From the NCBI GenBank assembly GCA_964430505.1, contig CAYSGH010000007.1:1-64000 (forward strand): a DNA stretch of 64,000 nt, written 5' to 3'. Shown here one piece after another: positions 34,700-44,211 of this stretch. The stretch's first letter is position 1. Every line of letters starts with the position of its first letter. The notes under the pieces were generated by a model. It ran no database searches. It saw only the letters and a program-made list of their open reading frames with translations, and was not told the origin of the DNA. Source of the DNA: UBA6176 sp032119375. Lineage in GTDB: Bacteria > Verrucomicrobiota > Verrucomicrobiia > Limisphaerales > UBA9464. A program made the position numbers and the translations under genes.

Positions 34700-37489
34700 A
34701 TGCGAACGCTCCCCTTTCCCACGTTGATGCTGGCCGCATGGCTGGCGGTGGTTCCCGGCATGCAGGCCGCGGTGGACTATGCCCGTGACGTGGCCCCGAT
34801 CCTTCGCGCCCGCTGCGCGCCGTGCCATGACGACGCCGGGCGCGAGGGAGAGTTTTCGGTGGAGATGTTCGCGTCGTTGCGGGCGGGCGGCGAGCAGGGC
34901 GACCCGGTTCGGCCGGGCGACCCGGCGGGCTCGTTGCTGATTCGCTTGGTGGAGGGGACGGCGAAGCCGTCGATGCCTCCGAAGGAGGAGCCGCGGGTGC
35001 CGGCGTCGGAGGTGGCGGTGTTGCGCCAGTGGATTGAGGAGGGTGCGCGGGGTCCGGCGCGGGACGTGTCGTTGTTCCGGGAGCTTGCCGTGCCGGAGAC
35101 GGCGGCGGTGCGGGGCGTGCGCCCGCCGTTGACGGCGCTGGCAGTGCTGGGCGGCGACGAAGGCGTCCTTGCGGGCCGCACAGGCGCGCTGGAGGTGCGT
35201 CCAGGCAAGGGCGCGAAGGCACGCCGGACGGTCGAGGGCATCCCGGGCAAGGTGCCGTCCGTGCATGGGACGCCCGACGGTTCGCGGTGGGTGGTGGCGT
35301 TTGGATTGCCGGGGTTGAACGGGGGCGCGCGCGTGATGGACGCCCGCGCGGGACGCGTCGAGCGGGAGGTCGGCGGGCACCGGGACGTGGTGCAGGACGC
35401 GGAACTTTCGCCGGATGGCCGGTGGCTTGCGACGGGCGGCTACGACCGGAAGGTGATCGTGTGGCGGATGTCGGACGGGTCCATCGCGTGGTCGAACTCC
35501 ATCCACAATGGCGCGGTGACGGACCTGGCATTCGATCCGACGGGCCAGGTCCTGGCGACGGCTTCGGCGGACCAGACGGTCAAGCTGTGGCGGGTGTCGG
35601 ACGGGGCGCGCCTGGACACGTTGAACCAGCCGCAGGGCGAGGTGAACGCGGTGGCGTTCCTTCCGGATGGTTCCGGCGTGGTGGCGGCGGGGGCGGACCG
35701 GCGGATTTACCGGTGGCGGATGGCGTCGGGGGACGCGCCGGGCATCCGGCCCTTGGCGGCGTCGCGGTTCGCGCATGACTCGGCGGTGCTGCGCATGGCG
35801 GTGTCGGCGGACGGCCGCTGGCTGGCGACGGCGGCGGCGGACAAGACGGTGAAGCGGTGGAGCCTGCCGGACCTGGAGCCTGCCGGCGAGATGCCCGTCG
35901 CCCAAGAGGTGGCATCCGCGCTGGGGTGGTCCCACGACGCCACGGTGCTGTGGGCCGCGCGCATGGATGGCTCCGTGGGACGTTGGCGGTGGACCTCAGG
36001 CCCAACCAGCATGTCCGGACCATCCGGCTCATCCGGCCCATCGGCGGCGCCACGAGCCGCCACGCCGTCCGCCGAGGTGGAGGAAGCGGAGCCCAACGAC
36101 ACCCCCGCCCAGGCGCGGCGGGTGGCGTGGCCGGCGGTCGTGCGGGGCAGCGTGGGGCGGGCGGGGGACGTGGACTCGTGGCGCGTCCGCATGAGGCGGG
36201 GCGAGGTGCTGGCGGTGGACGTGGACGCGGCGCGTTCGGGCTCGCGGCTGGACTCGCGGGTGGAGGTTTTGGATGCGTCGGGGCGAGCGGTGGAGCAGGT
36301 CGTGTTGCAAGCGGTGCTGGATTCGTGGTTCACGTTTCGCGGCAAGGACTCGGACACCATCGACGACTTCCGGCTGCACAACTGGACGCAGATGGAGCTG
36401 GACGAGTTGCTGTATGCGAACGGCGAGGTGGTGCGCCTGTGGTTGTACCCGCGCGGGCCCGACTCGGGGTTCAAGGTGTACCCGGGCGAGGGGCGTCGGC
36501 AGACGGTGTATCAAACGACGCCGGTGACCCACGCGTTGAACGAGCCGGCGTACCTGGTCCGGCCCTTGTCCCCGGGCGCCCAGCCGTTGCCGAACGGGCT
36601 GCCGGTGTTCCGGCTGCATTACGAGAACGACGACGATCCCTCGCGGCATCGGGGCGCCGATTCGTTCCTCACCTTCGTGGCCCCGAAGGATGGGGAGTAC
36701 GTCGTGCGGGTTGCCGACACACGGGGCTTCGGCGGCGCGGAGGGGTTTGGCTACAAGATGGCATTGCGGGCTCCCCGGCCGGACTTCGAGGTCAAGGTGG
36801 AGGGCATGGACCCGAAGGTCAGCCCGGGCAGCGGTCGGGAGGTGCGGTTTGTGGTGACGCGGCGCGAGGGCTTCGAGGGGCCGGTACGCATCGATGTCGA
36901 GGGCTTGCCTGAGGGGTTTGAGATGGCCACGCCGATGGAGGTGGAGGCGGGGCAGGTGCGGGCCAGCGCGGTGCTGTGGGCGTCTCGGGAGGCGGCCGCG
37001 CCCACGACGAACGACATTGCCCGAGTCCGGTTGGTCGCCCGTGGCGACGTGGGCGGCCGGGTTGTGGAGCGGGCCCTGGGCGGCCTAGGGAAGATCACGC
37101 TGGGCGAGGCGGCCAAGGTTGCGGTGGACATTCTGCCCGGGCCGGGAGGCACGTGGGACGGGCGCGGCCCGCTTGAGATTGAGATTCGGCCAGGCCAGAC
37201 CGTTCAGGCGCGGGTCCGGGCGACGCGCAATGGGTTTGACGGCCGGATTGAGCTGGGGGGGGACGACTGCGGGAGAAACCTCCCGCACGGCGTGTACGTG
37301 GACAACATCGGGTTGAACGGGCTGTTGATCGTGGAGGGGCAGGTGGAGCGGGAGTTCTTCGTGACGGCGGCGCGCAAGGCCCGGCCGCAGACGCGGTGGT
37401 TCCACCTGCGGGCAACGGCGGATGGCGGGCAATGCTCGCGTCCGGTGCGGCTCCGTGTGTTGGGGGGAATGGAGTCGGCGGGGCGATAG
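34700..37489 (+). CDS. Cytochrome c domain - WD40 propeller protein
   Basis: A 929-residue exported protein. Signal peptide (FPTLMLAAWLAVVPGMQA), then a PSCyt1-like domain with the haem motif CAPCH (APILRARCAPCHDDAG). Residues about 180-430 contain WD40 repeats (VQDAELSPDGRWLATGGYDR; VTDLAFDPTGQVLATASAD). The C-terminal half has a pre-peptidase-type β-domain (EAEPNDTPAQARRVAWPAVV...) and further β-sandwich segments. It follows the DUF1501/PSCyt genes by a few bases and likely belongs to the same operon. I prefer the ATG at 34700, which has AAGGCG at 34689-34694, over 34685. Probably a redox scaffold in the periplasm. Confidence 0.88.
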   Translation: MRTLPFPTLMLAAWLAVVPGMQAAVDYARDVAPILRARCAPCHDDAGREGEFSVEMFASLRAGGEQGDPVRPGDPAGSLLIRLVEGTAKPSMPPKEEPRVPASEVAVLRQWIEEGARGPARDVSLFRELAVPETAAVRGVRPPLTALAVLGGDEGVLAGRTGALEVRPGKGAKARRTVEGIPGKVPSVHGTPDGSRWVVAFGLPGLNGGARVMDARAGRVEREVGGHRDVVQDAELSPDGRWLATGGYDRKVIVWRMSDGSIAWSNSIHNGAVTDLAFDPTGQVLATASADQTVKLWRVSDGARLDTLNQPQGEVNAVAFLPDGSGVVAAGADRRIYRWRMASGDAPGIRPLAASRFAHDSAVLRMAVSADGRWLATAAADKTVKRWSLPDLEPAGEMPVAQEVASALGWSHDATVLWAARMDGSVGRWRWTSGPTSMSGPSGSSGPSAAPRAATPSAEVEEAEPNDTPAQARRVAWPAVVRGSVGRAGDVDSWRVRMRRGEVLAVDVDAARSGSRLDSRVEVLDASGRAVEQVVLQAVLDSWFTFRGKDSDTIDDFRLHNWTQMELDELLYANGEVVRLWLYPRGPDSGFKVYPGEGRRQTVYQTTPVTHALNEPAYLVRPLSPGAQPLPNGLPVFRLHYENDDDPSRHRGADSFLTFVAPKDGEYVVRVADTRGFGGAEGFGYKMALRAPRPDFEVKVEGMDPKVSPGSGREVRFVVTRREGFEGPVRIDVEGLPEGFEMATPMEVEAGQVRASAVLWASREAAAPTTNDIARVRLVARGDVGGRVVERALGGLGKITLGEAAKVAVDILPGPGGTWDGRGPLEIEIRPGQTVQARVRATRNGFDGRIELGGDDCGRNLPHGVYVDNIGLNGLLIVEGQVEREFFVTAARKARPQTRWFHLRATADGGQCSRPVRLRVLGGMESAGR

Positions 37490-37590
37490 GGCGCGGCGGG
37501 CCCTCGGACGCCATGGAGTGCAACCAATCGTTCCGCCGCCGGTCATGGTGTGGGGTGCGGAGTGCGTGACGCGCCTCTCCCTTACGTTGC

Positions 37591-39879
37591 ATGAAGCCGT
37601 CCTCGTTTCGTCCATGGCATGGTTGGATTCCTGCCGCCGCCTTGGTCATTGCCTTGGTGGGGTGGACGGCGCACCGGGCGGTCCGGAGGACGTTGGAGGC
37701 GGACCTGAAGGACGAGATCCTGATGGTGCTGAACGCCAACGTGGCCGCGCTGGAAATCTGGCTGGACACGCAGGCGCGGCTCGCGTCGGTGATCGCGTCG
37801 GACCCGGCGTTGCGGACGCGGATCGAGGCGGCGGTGGCGAATCCGCCGGAGGCCGTGGCTCCCGTCGCGGGCGAAGGGGGAGGACGCGCGCGGCGTGTGA
37901 TGGCCTTGCCGGGGCCGCAGGCGGAGGCGCAGGCGGCGTTGGACGCGCGGCTGACGCCCTCGGGGTACGGCGCGGCGCTGGTGTTGGCGACCAACTTGCA
38001 GGTGGTGGCGACGTCCCAACGGGCGCGCAACCGGCTGGGCGAGAGGATCGAGGGCGAGCACGCCGCGCGGGTCCAGCAGGCCTTGGAGTTGGGCAAGCCC
38101 ACGTTCGTGACGCCGTTCAAGGCGGGGTTCGGGCGCGGCCTGGGTCGCGGCGGGGGCGGCGACCGGACCGGTCGTCCAACCGGGGGTCGCGAAGGAACGA
38201 ATGGGCCGGGAAAGGGCCCGGGTGGCGGCCCGCGACGGCCGATGGGGGAACTCAACCTGATGGAGGTGATCGCGCCGGTGTTGGATGCGAAGGGGACGGC
38301 GGTGGGCGTCGTGGTGTTCGTGTTGCGCCCGGAGGACGAGTTCACGCGGGTGCTGTCGATCGCGCGGCCGGGCCAGAGCGGGGAGACGTTTGCATTTGAT
38401 GCGGGCGGGCGCCTGGTGTCGGCCAGCCGGTTTGACGCGCAGCTGCGGCGGGCGGGCTTGCTGACGACGAACGCGTCGGTGAGTTCCGCGCTCAACGTGG
38501 AGTTGAGGGACCCGGGCTTGGACGTGACGCGGCTGGCGAAGGCGTTGACGGAGCCGGCGCGCACGAACCTGGCGTCGCGGCCGTTGGTGCGAATGGTGGA
38601 CGCGGCGACAAGCGGCGCGACGAACGAGCCGGGGTTCACGCTGGAGCCGGAGCGAGACTACCGGGGCGTTGACGTCGTCGGGGCATGGCGCTGGCTGCCG
38701 GAGCGGCACTTCGGGGTGGCGACGAAGATCGACGCGGCGGAGGCCTTCCGGCCGTTGCTGGTGCTGCGGTTGGTGGTGTTGGCGCTGCTCTTGATGCTGG
38801 CGCTGGCGATGGTGGTGATGCTGGTGGCGGCCCATGCGGGGACGGTGTGGCGGACGCGGTTCGACGAGGAGCGGCTGAAGGCCCGGCAACTGGGGCAGTA
38901 CCAGTTGGTGGCGAAGATTGGCGAGGGCGCGATGGGTGTGGTGTATCGGGCGCGGCATGCCTTCCTGCGGCGGGAGACGGCGGTGAAGCTGCTGCTGCCG
39001 GACCGCGCGGACGACGCGTTGGTGCGGCAGTTCGAGCAAGAGGTGCGGCTGACGTGCCGACTGGAGCATCCGAACACGATCCAGATCTATGACTACGGCC
39101 GGACGGCCGACGGGATCTTCTACTACGCGATGGAGCTGCTGCATGGGCTGACGTGGCATCAGTTGGTGGAGCAGCACGGGCCGCAGTCGCCGGGCCGGGT
39201 CGTGCACTTGCTGGCGCAGGCCGCGCAGTCGCTGCGCGAGGCGCATCAGGCGGGTCTGATTCACCGCGACATCAAGCCGGGCAACCTGTTCCTGTGCCAA
39301 CGGGGGGGCATCCCCGACACGGTCAAGGTCCTGGACTTTGGGTTGGTCCGGCGCATGTCGGGCGGAGCGGGTGCGGCGGAGGCTGGCTCGGGTGAGGAGG
39401 CGGGCGCGGAGCCGTGGCGCCGGTTTCTTGGCACGCCCTTGTACATGGCTCCGGAGACCATCCGACAGCCGGGATTTGGGGACGCGCGGTCGGACTTGTA
39501 CGCGTTGGCGGCAGTGGGGCACGTGATGCTGACGGGGCGGGCGTTGTTTGACGGGGCGACGACGGAGGAGGTGTGGCGACAGCAGCAAACGGAGGAGCCG
39601 CCGTCGCCGTCGGGCCTGTCGCCGCATCCCGTGTCGTCCGAGCTGGAAGGGTTGTTGATGCGGAGCCTTGCGAAGGAGCCGGGGGACCGCCCGGCGTCGA
39701 TGGATGTGTTCCTCGCGGGATTGATGGCATGTCCGGAATGGGGTGGATGGACGGCGGGGATGCAGGAGGAGTGGTGGCGGTTGCACGGGCCGCGGGAGGA
39801 GCCGGCGGGTGAAGTCGGCGGCGTGGACGGGGACGTGCGTGCGACGATGGTGGTGACCGCGACGCGTCGGGCGGGATGA
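37591..39879 (+). CDS. Membrane sensor Ser/Thr protein kinase with N-terminal extracytoplasmic domain
   Basis: A 762-residue Hanks-type kinase with reversed layout. A membrane helix at about 12-28 (WIPAAALVIALVGWT) and a second at about 385-412 enclose a periplasmic sensor of dCACHE appearance, containing a Gly/Arg-rich insert (about 175-215). The kinase domain occupies about 437-710: glycine loop KIGEGAMGVVYRA, catalytic Lys in TAVKLLLP, HRDIKPGNLF (about 557), DFGL (about 582) and MAPE (about 619), all intact. In most bacterial kinases of this class the kinase is N-terminal and the sensor C-terminal. It stands alone after the cytochrome operon; targets unknown. Confidence 0.88.
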   Translation: MKPSSFRPWHGWIPAAALVIALVGWTAHRAVRRTLEADLKDEILMVLNANVAALEIWLDTQARLASVIASDPALRTRIEAAVANPPEAVAPVAGEGGGRARRVMALPGPQAEAQAALDARLTPSGYGAALVLATNLQVVATSQRARNRLGERIEGEHAARVQQALELGKPTFVTPFKAGFGRGLGRGGGGDRTGRPTGGREGTNGPGKGPGGGPRRPMGELNLMEVIAPVLDAKGTAVGVVVFVLRPEDEFTRVLSIARPGQSGETFAFDAGGRLVSASRFDAQLRRAGLLTTNASVSSALNVELRDPGLDVTRLAKALTEPARTNLASRPLVRMVDAATSGATNEPGFTLEPERDYRGVDVVGAWRWLPERHFGVATKIDAAEAFRPLLVLRLVVLALLLMLALAMVVMLVAAHAGTVWRTRFDEERLKARQLGQYQLVAKIGEGAMGVVYRARHAFLRRETAVKLLLPDRADDALVRQFEQEVRLTCRLEHPNTIQIYDYGRTADGIFYYAMELLHGLTWHQLVEQHGPQSPGRVVHLLAQAAQSLREAHQAGLIHRDIKPGNLFLCQRGGIPDTVKVLDFGLVRRMSGGAGAAEAGSGEEAGAEPWRRFLGTPLYMAPETIRQPGFGDARSDLYALAAVGHVMLTGRALFDGATTEEVWRQQQTEEPPSPSGLSPHPVSSELEGLLMRSLAKEPGDRPASMDVFLAGLMACPEWGGWTAGMQEEWWRLHGPREEPAGEVGGVDGDVRATMVVTATRRAG

Positions 39880-40154
39880 GCCGGGCGGGATTTGGTGATG
39901 GGGGCTTGTGAACGGGATATGGGGTGTTGGGTTTCGTGGGGAGGCTTGAGGGTTGGATGGCGCGGGTGGGAAGGAGGGGCGGCTTGCCCGAGCATCGCAC
40001 CGCTGCCGCCGGGCGTTTGAGACCGCCCGTCGCTTTCCGCTTTCCGCTTCCCGTCCCCGCCCTCGGGCTGGGAGGCCGTGTGCCGGTTCCGAACGGTGTC
40101 CTTCCCCTGCATGGGCGAAGGGGGTAGCCTTGCGCTTCACGCTTGGGCATTGCG

Positions 40155-42986
40155 ATGGACTACAAGAACACGCTGAACCTGCCGCGCACGGGCTTCCCGA
40201 TGCAGGCGAACCTGGTGCAAAACGAGCCGGCACGGCTGTCGCGCTGGCTGGAGACGGGGCTTTACGAGCGGATCCAGGAGGCGCGGGCGGGCTCCCCGAC
40301 GTTCGTGCTGCACGATGGCCCGCCGTTTGCGAACGGGGACGTGCACGTGGGGACGGCGCTGAACAAGATCCTCAAGGACATCGTGGTGAAGTCGCGCACG
40401 CTGCGGGGTTTTCGCGCGCCCTATGTGCCGGGCTGGGACTGCCATGGATTACCCATCGAGGCCAAGGTGACGCAGGAACTGAGGGCATCCGGCAAGGTTG
40501 ACGCCGACGCGGCGACGGTGCGGGCCGCCTGCGATGCCTATGCGAGGCGGTATGTGGCATTGCAACGGGGCCAGTTCCAGCGGCTTGGGGTGTTGGGGGA
40601 CTGGGGACGGCCGTACCTGACGCTCGACCCGTCGTATGAGGCGGCCGAGTTGCGCCTGTTTGCGGACCTTGTTGAAAAGGGCTTTGTCTATCGGGGAAAG
40701 AAGCCGGTGTATTGGTCGGTGCCCTTTCGCACGGCGTTGGCGGAGGCGGAGGTCGAGTATGGGGACCACGTCAGCCAAAGCGTGTACGTGAAGTTTCGGC
40801 TGGAGGGCGAGCCGAACACGTTCGTGCTGATTTGGACGACGACGCCCTGGACGTTGCCGGCCAACCTGGCCGTCGCGTTCAACCCGGAGCTGCACTATTC
40901 CTATGTGCACGCGAACGGCGAGACGTTCCTGGTGGCCAACGCGCTGCTGTCGGTCCTCGCGGGGAAGCTGGGTTGGGAGAATTACCAGATCATCCGCACG
41001 GCGCAGCCCGACGAGCTGGCGTCGCTCCGGTATGAGCATCCGTTTTGTCGCCGGACTGGTTCGTTGCATTCGGCGAGTTTTGTGGAGGCGACGACGGGGA
41101 CCGGCTTTGTCCACATTGCGCCGGGGCACGGGTTGGAGGACTACCAACTAGGCCTTTCGATTGGCTTGCCGGTGTATTGCCCGGTGACGGACGAGGGGTT
41201 GCTGGGGCCGACGCAGGACCTTCCGTTGGAGCAGCAACTGCCGGCCGAGCTGCATGGCAAGTCCGTGTTGGAGAAGAACGGTCGGTCGGATGCGAACGAC
41301 GCGGTCATCGCCCTGTTGCAGGAGTCGGGGGCGTTGGCGCACCGGGAGGATTACCATCACAGCTACCCGCATTGCTGGCGGTCGAAGACGCCGATTGTGT
41401 TTCGTGCCGTGGACCAGTGGTTCATTCGGATCGACCGCGAGGCGGACGGTTCGGGTTCGTTTAGGCAACAGGCGTTGGCCGCGATTGACGGCGTGCGATG
41501 GATCCCGGACTGGGGGATCAACCGGATCAAGGGGGCGGTGCAGACGCGGCCGGACTGGTGCATCTCGAGGCAGCGGACCTGGGGCGTGCCGATCCCAGCC
41601 TTCTACGACTCGGAGGGGAACCCGATCTTGGACGCGGGCATCGTGCGGAAGGCGGCGGACCTGTTCGCCGTGCACGGATCGAATGTTTGGTTTAGCCGGA
41701 CGACGGCGGAACTGTGGGAGGCGTGCCGACCGGAGGGGTGGGCGGGGCCGAGCCCGACGCGCCATGCGCTGGACACGCTGGACGTTTGGATTGACTCGGG
41801 ATCGTCGTCGCGGGCGGTGCTGATGGCGCGTCCGGAGCTTTCGCATGGGTGTGAGGAGGGCTGGAGGGCGGACGTTTATCTGGAGGGGTCGGACCAGCAT
41901 CGGGGCTGGTTCCAGTCCTCGTTGCTGCTGAGCCTGGGTGGCAATGGCGCGGCCCCGTATCGCACGGTGTTGACGCATGGGTTCATGGTGGACGAGGACC
42001 GCGAGAAGATCTCCAAGTCCAAGCAGGGGCAGGGCGGGTATACAAAGCCGCAGACGGCGGACCGCTACGTGAAGGACTACGGGGCGGACGTGGTGCGCCT
42101 TTGGGTGGCGTCCCAGGATTATCGAAACGACATCGTGGTGTCGGAGGAGCGGCTGAAGAAAGTGGGCGAGACGTATAGACTGCTTCGCAACACGCTTCGG
42201 TTCCAGTTGGGAAACCTGTTTGACTTCGACCCGGCGCAGGATGCCGTGCCAGAGGTGGACATGGAGGGCCTGGACCGGTGGGTGCTCGGGGAGTTTGCAG
42301 GTCTGGAGGGGTCGGTGGCCCGGGCCTACGAGGACTTCGAGTTCCATGTCGTGTACCAGCGCGTGTCGCAGTTTGCGGCGGTGGAGCTGAGCGCCGTCTA
42401 TCACGACGCGGTGAAGGACAGGCTGTACTCGGAGGCGGCGGGGTCGAAACGGCGTCGCTCGGCACAGACGGCGCTTTGGCGCCTTGCATCCGGCCTGGCG
42501 CGCATGCTGTCTCCCGTCCTGGCCTTCACGGCGGACGAGGCATGGGAGCACCTGCCGGGGCACCTCCATGACTCGGTTCACCTTGCGACATGGGAGCCCT
42601 CGCAGGACCCAAGGACCCCGGAGGAGAAGGCGGCGTGGGCAACATTGATGTCCATTCGCTCGCTGGCGTTGCCCGAGCTGGAGAAGGCAAGGCAGGCCAA
42701 GCAGATCGGGAAGGCCTTGGAGGCCCGGCTCTTTCTGGCCTTGGATGCGCCGACACAGCCGGTCGTTTCGGGTCGCGAGTCCGCGTTGGGCGAATTGATG
42801 TCCGTCTCCGGGATCTCCTGCGTGCCAGCGAGGGAGCTTGGGGTGACGGTGGCGCGGGCGGAGGGGATGAAGTGCGAGCGTTGCTGGCGATGGGAGCCGG
42901 GCGTGGGGCAAGCTGCGGAGCATCCGACGCTTTGCCCCCGTTGCGTGACGGCGGTTGGCGCCTCAAGGGTTACCGAGGGCAATTAG
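40155..42986 (+). CDS. ileS: Isoleucyl-tRNA synthetase
   Basis: A 943-residue class Ia synthetase charging tRNA-Ile, with editing domain. HDGPPFANGDVHVGTALNK contains the HIGH-equivalent HVGT (about 64-67); the KMSKS loop is KISKS (about 617-621) in DREKISKSKQGQGG. The CP1 editing domain contains WTTTPWTLPANLAVA. A C-terminal zinc knuckle CERCWRWEP ... LCPRCV is present as in bacterial (eubacterial-type) IleRS. Start at 40155 (MDYKNTLNLPRTGFP) matches the family N-terminus. It is not followed by lspA, the usual neighbour in many genomes. Confidence 0.96.
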   Translation: MDYKNTLNLPRTGFPMQANLVQNEPARLSRWLETGLYERIQEARAGSPTFVLHDGPPFANGDVHVGTALNKILKDIVVKSRTLRGFRAPYVPGWDCHGLPIEAKVTQELRASGKVDADAATVRAACDAYARRYVALQRGQFQRLGVLGDWGRPYLTLDPSYEAAELRLFADLVEKGFVYRGKKPVYWSVPFRTALAEAEVEYGDHVSQSVYVKFRLEGEPNTFVLIWTTTPWTLPANLAVAFNPELHYSYVHANGETFLVANALLSVLAGKLGWENYQIIRTAQPDELASLRYEHPFCRRTGSLHSASFVEATTGTGFVHIAPGHGLEDYQLGLSIGLPVYCPVTDEGLLGPTQDLPLEQQLPAELHGKSVLEKNGRSDANDAVIALLQESGALAHREDYHHSYPHCWRSKTPIVFRAVDQWFIRIDREADGSGSFRQQALAAIDGVRWIPDWGINRIKGAVQTRPDWCISRQRTWGVPIPAFYDSEGNPILDAGIVRKAADLFAVHGSNVWFSRTTAELWEACRPEGWAGPSPTRHALDTLDVWIDSGSSSRAVLMARPELSHGCEEGWRADVYLEGSDQHRGWFQSSLLLSLGGNGAAPYRTVLTHGFMVDEDREKISKSKQGQGGYTKPQTADRYVKDYGADVVRLWVASQDYRNDIVVSEERLKKVGETYRLLRNTLRFQLGNLFDFDPAQDAVPEVDMEGLDRWVLGEFAGLEGSVARAYEDFEFHVVYQRVSQFAAVELSAVYHDAVKDRLYSEAAGSKRRRSAQTALWRLASGLARMLSPVLAFTADEAWEHLPGHLHDSVHLATWEPSQDPRTPEEKAAWATLMSIRSLALPELEKARQAKQIGKALEARLFLALDAPTQPVVSGRESALGELMSVSGISCVPARELGVTVARAEGMKCERCWRWEPGVGQAAEHPTLCPRCVTAVGASRVTEGN

Positions 42987-43485
42987 CACAAGCGGCCGCG
43001 CTGGGTCGCCCCTCCCGACCCGATGCGCTTGCGGGTAGTCCTCCTCGTTGGTCGATGGTCGGCTCCGCTTGTCCCTTGGCCGGAACGATTCAGTTGGATC
43101 GGTCGTGCTTGCTCGATCTGCTTCCGCAACTCCTTCGTCGTTCGGCTTAGGTTTCCGGGGGCAAAAACCCCGCTGTCGCCTGATTCCCGAGGGGGAGTCC
43201 CCATTTGGACAAGACGTCGCTCACCCAGGCGCCTGCGCCTTCAAGCGCGGATTCCCCGGACACCAGGGATTCCAGCGAGCCTACGGAACCCCGCATCCCA
43301 CAGCACCCATTTGTCCGGTGCGTGAATCCGGCCCGTGCCCGACTCCTTGGAGATACGCGTCCATGCGGAGACCCGGTGGCGAGAACTGCCTGGATGAGTC
43401 CAGGGAATCCCGGGCATGGGATCGGGACCTTCGGGTTGGCGCAGGCCTGGAACCGGGTGGGTGCGCGGGCCTTGCAATAAAGCGA
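42987..43485. other. Intergenic stretch between convergent ileS and the H1-like gene
   Basis: No gene recognised in any frame. CGGGG-GCAAAAA-CCCCG within 43156-43175 is a short stem that might help end ileS transcription. Otherwise I see nothing. Confidence 0.45.
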
Positions 43486-43517
43486 TGGGCCCGGACATCT
43501 CATGGATGCCGGGCCCA
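43486..43517 (-). terminator. Inverted repeat, possible terminator for the H1-like gene
   Basis: A perfect nine-base stem TGGGCCCGG (43486-43494) / CCGGGCCCA (43509-43517) with a 14-base loop. Read on the minus strand it lies about 50 bases after the stop of the H1-like gene and is followed by ATCGCTTTATT, a weak T-rich run. Confidence 0.45.
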
Positions 43518-43567
43518 GGGCGTCGTTGACGAAACTTGGAGCCGCGAGGGAAACCTCGCGCGCGGGT

Positions 43568-44071
43568 TCAGGATGCCGGCGCAGGCTCCGCCTCGGCGGG
43601 GGCCGCCGGGCCCGCGGTGGCCGTGGAGCCGTCGTCCATCCAAATGCGCTTGCCGTTGGGGCCGGGCTTGATTTGGGAGATGGTCTTCCCGGTGCTGCTA
43701 AACCAAGTGGCGATGTTAATGGGCTTGGCCTTGAGGATGTCTGCGACCTCACGCGCAGTCAGTCCCGCAGGCCCTGCCGCCTTGAGGGTTGAAATGATGG
43801 AATCCTTGACGGCGCCGCGCTTGCCCCGCTTGGCGGGCTTGGCCTTGGCCCTCGGCTTTTCCGCCTTGGCGGCTGCCGCCTTGGGCCGTCCCGGCGGCCG
43901 ACCAGGCTTGCGTCCCGGCTTCTGACCGGGCTTGGACGTGGCGGGCTGGCCGGTCTGGATGGCCGCCAGCTCGGCGTCGATGGAGCGGACGTCCTCCAAG
44001 AGCTTGCCCTTGCGTGTTAGGAGGGACTGGATACGGCTGAAGTCAGACGCGCTGATCTTTGTTAAGTCCAT
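43568..44071 (-). CDS. H1-like basic tail plus winged-helix DNA-binding protein
   Basis: A 167-residue protein. Residues 1-40 look like a helical hairpin (LTRKGKLLEDVRSIDAELAA). Residues 47-86 are a Lys/Pro/Arg/Ala-rich stretch with GRKPGRPPGRPK, an AT-hook-like repeat resembling histone H1 tails. Residues 87-135 form a winged helix (AVKDSIISTLKAAGPAGLTA, then REVADILKAK). The C-terminus is Ala/Pro/Glu-rich. It should bind DNA broadly and act in nucleoid organisation or regulation; no specific target can be inferred. Start at 44071 gives MDLTKISASDF; codons upstream in frame are not protein-like. It stands alone, convergent with ileS. Confidence 0.75.
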   Translation of the reverse strand: MDLTKISASDFSRIQSLLTRKGKLLEDVRSIDAELAAIQTGQPATSKPGQKPGRKPGRPPGRPKAAAAKAEKPRAKAKPAKRGKRGAVKDSIISTLKAAGPAGLTAREVADILKAKPINIATWFSSTGKTISQIKPGPNGKRIWMDDGSTATAGPAAPAEAEPAPAS

Positions 44072-44211
44072 TGCGACGACAATGAAACGCACGCCGAAAG
44101 ACGATGCAACTCGGATTTTCGCAATTGTTAGGCTTCGATGCGATCGGGTTGCGAATGGGATGGAAACGCATGCCTTGCCTCGCGGGCCATTTTGGGTTGG
44201 GACCAAAGCGC

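Noticed and set aside
42987..43567. Small open frames in the ileS-H1 gap
   Set aside because: Composition is not protein-like, no ribosome sites, and none is recognised.
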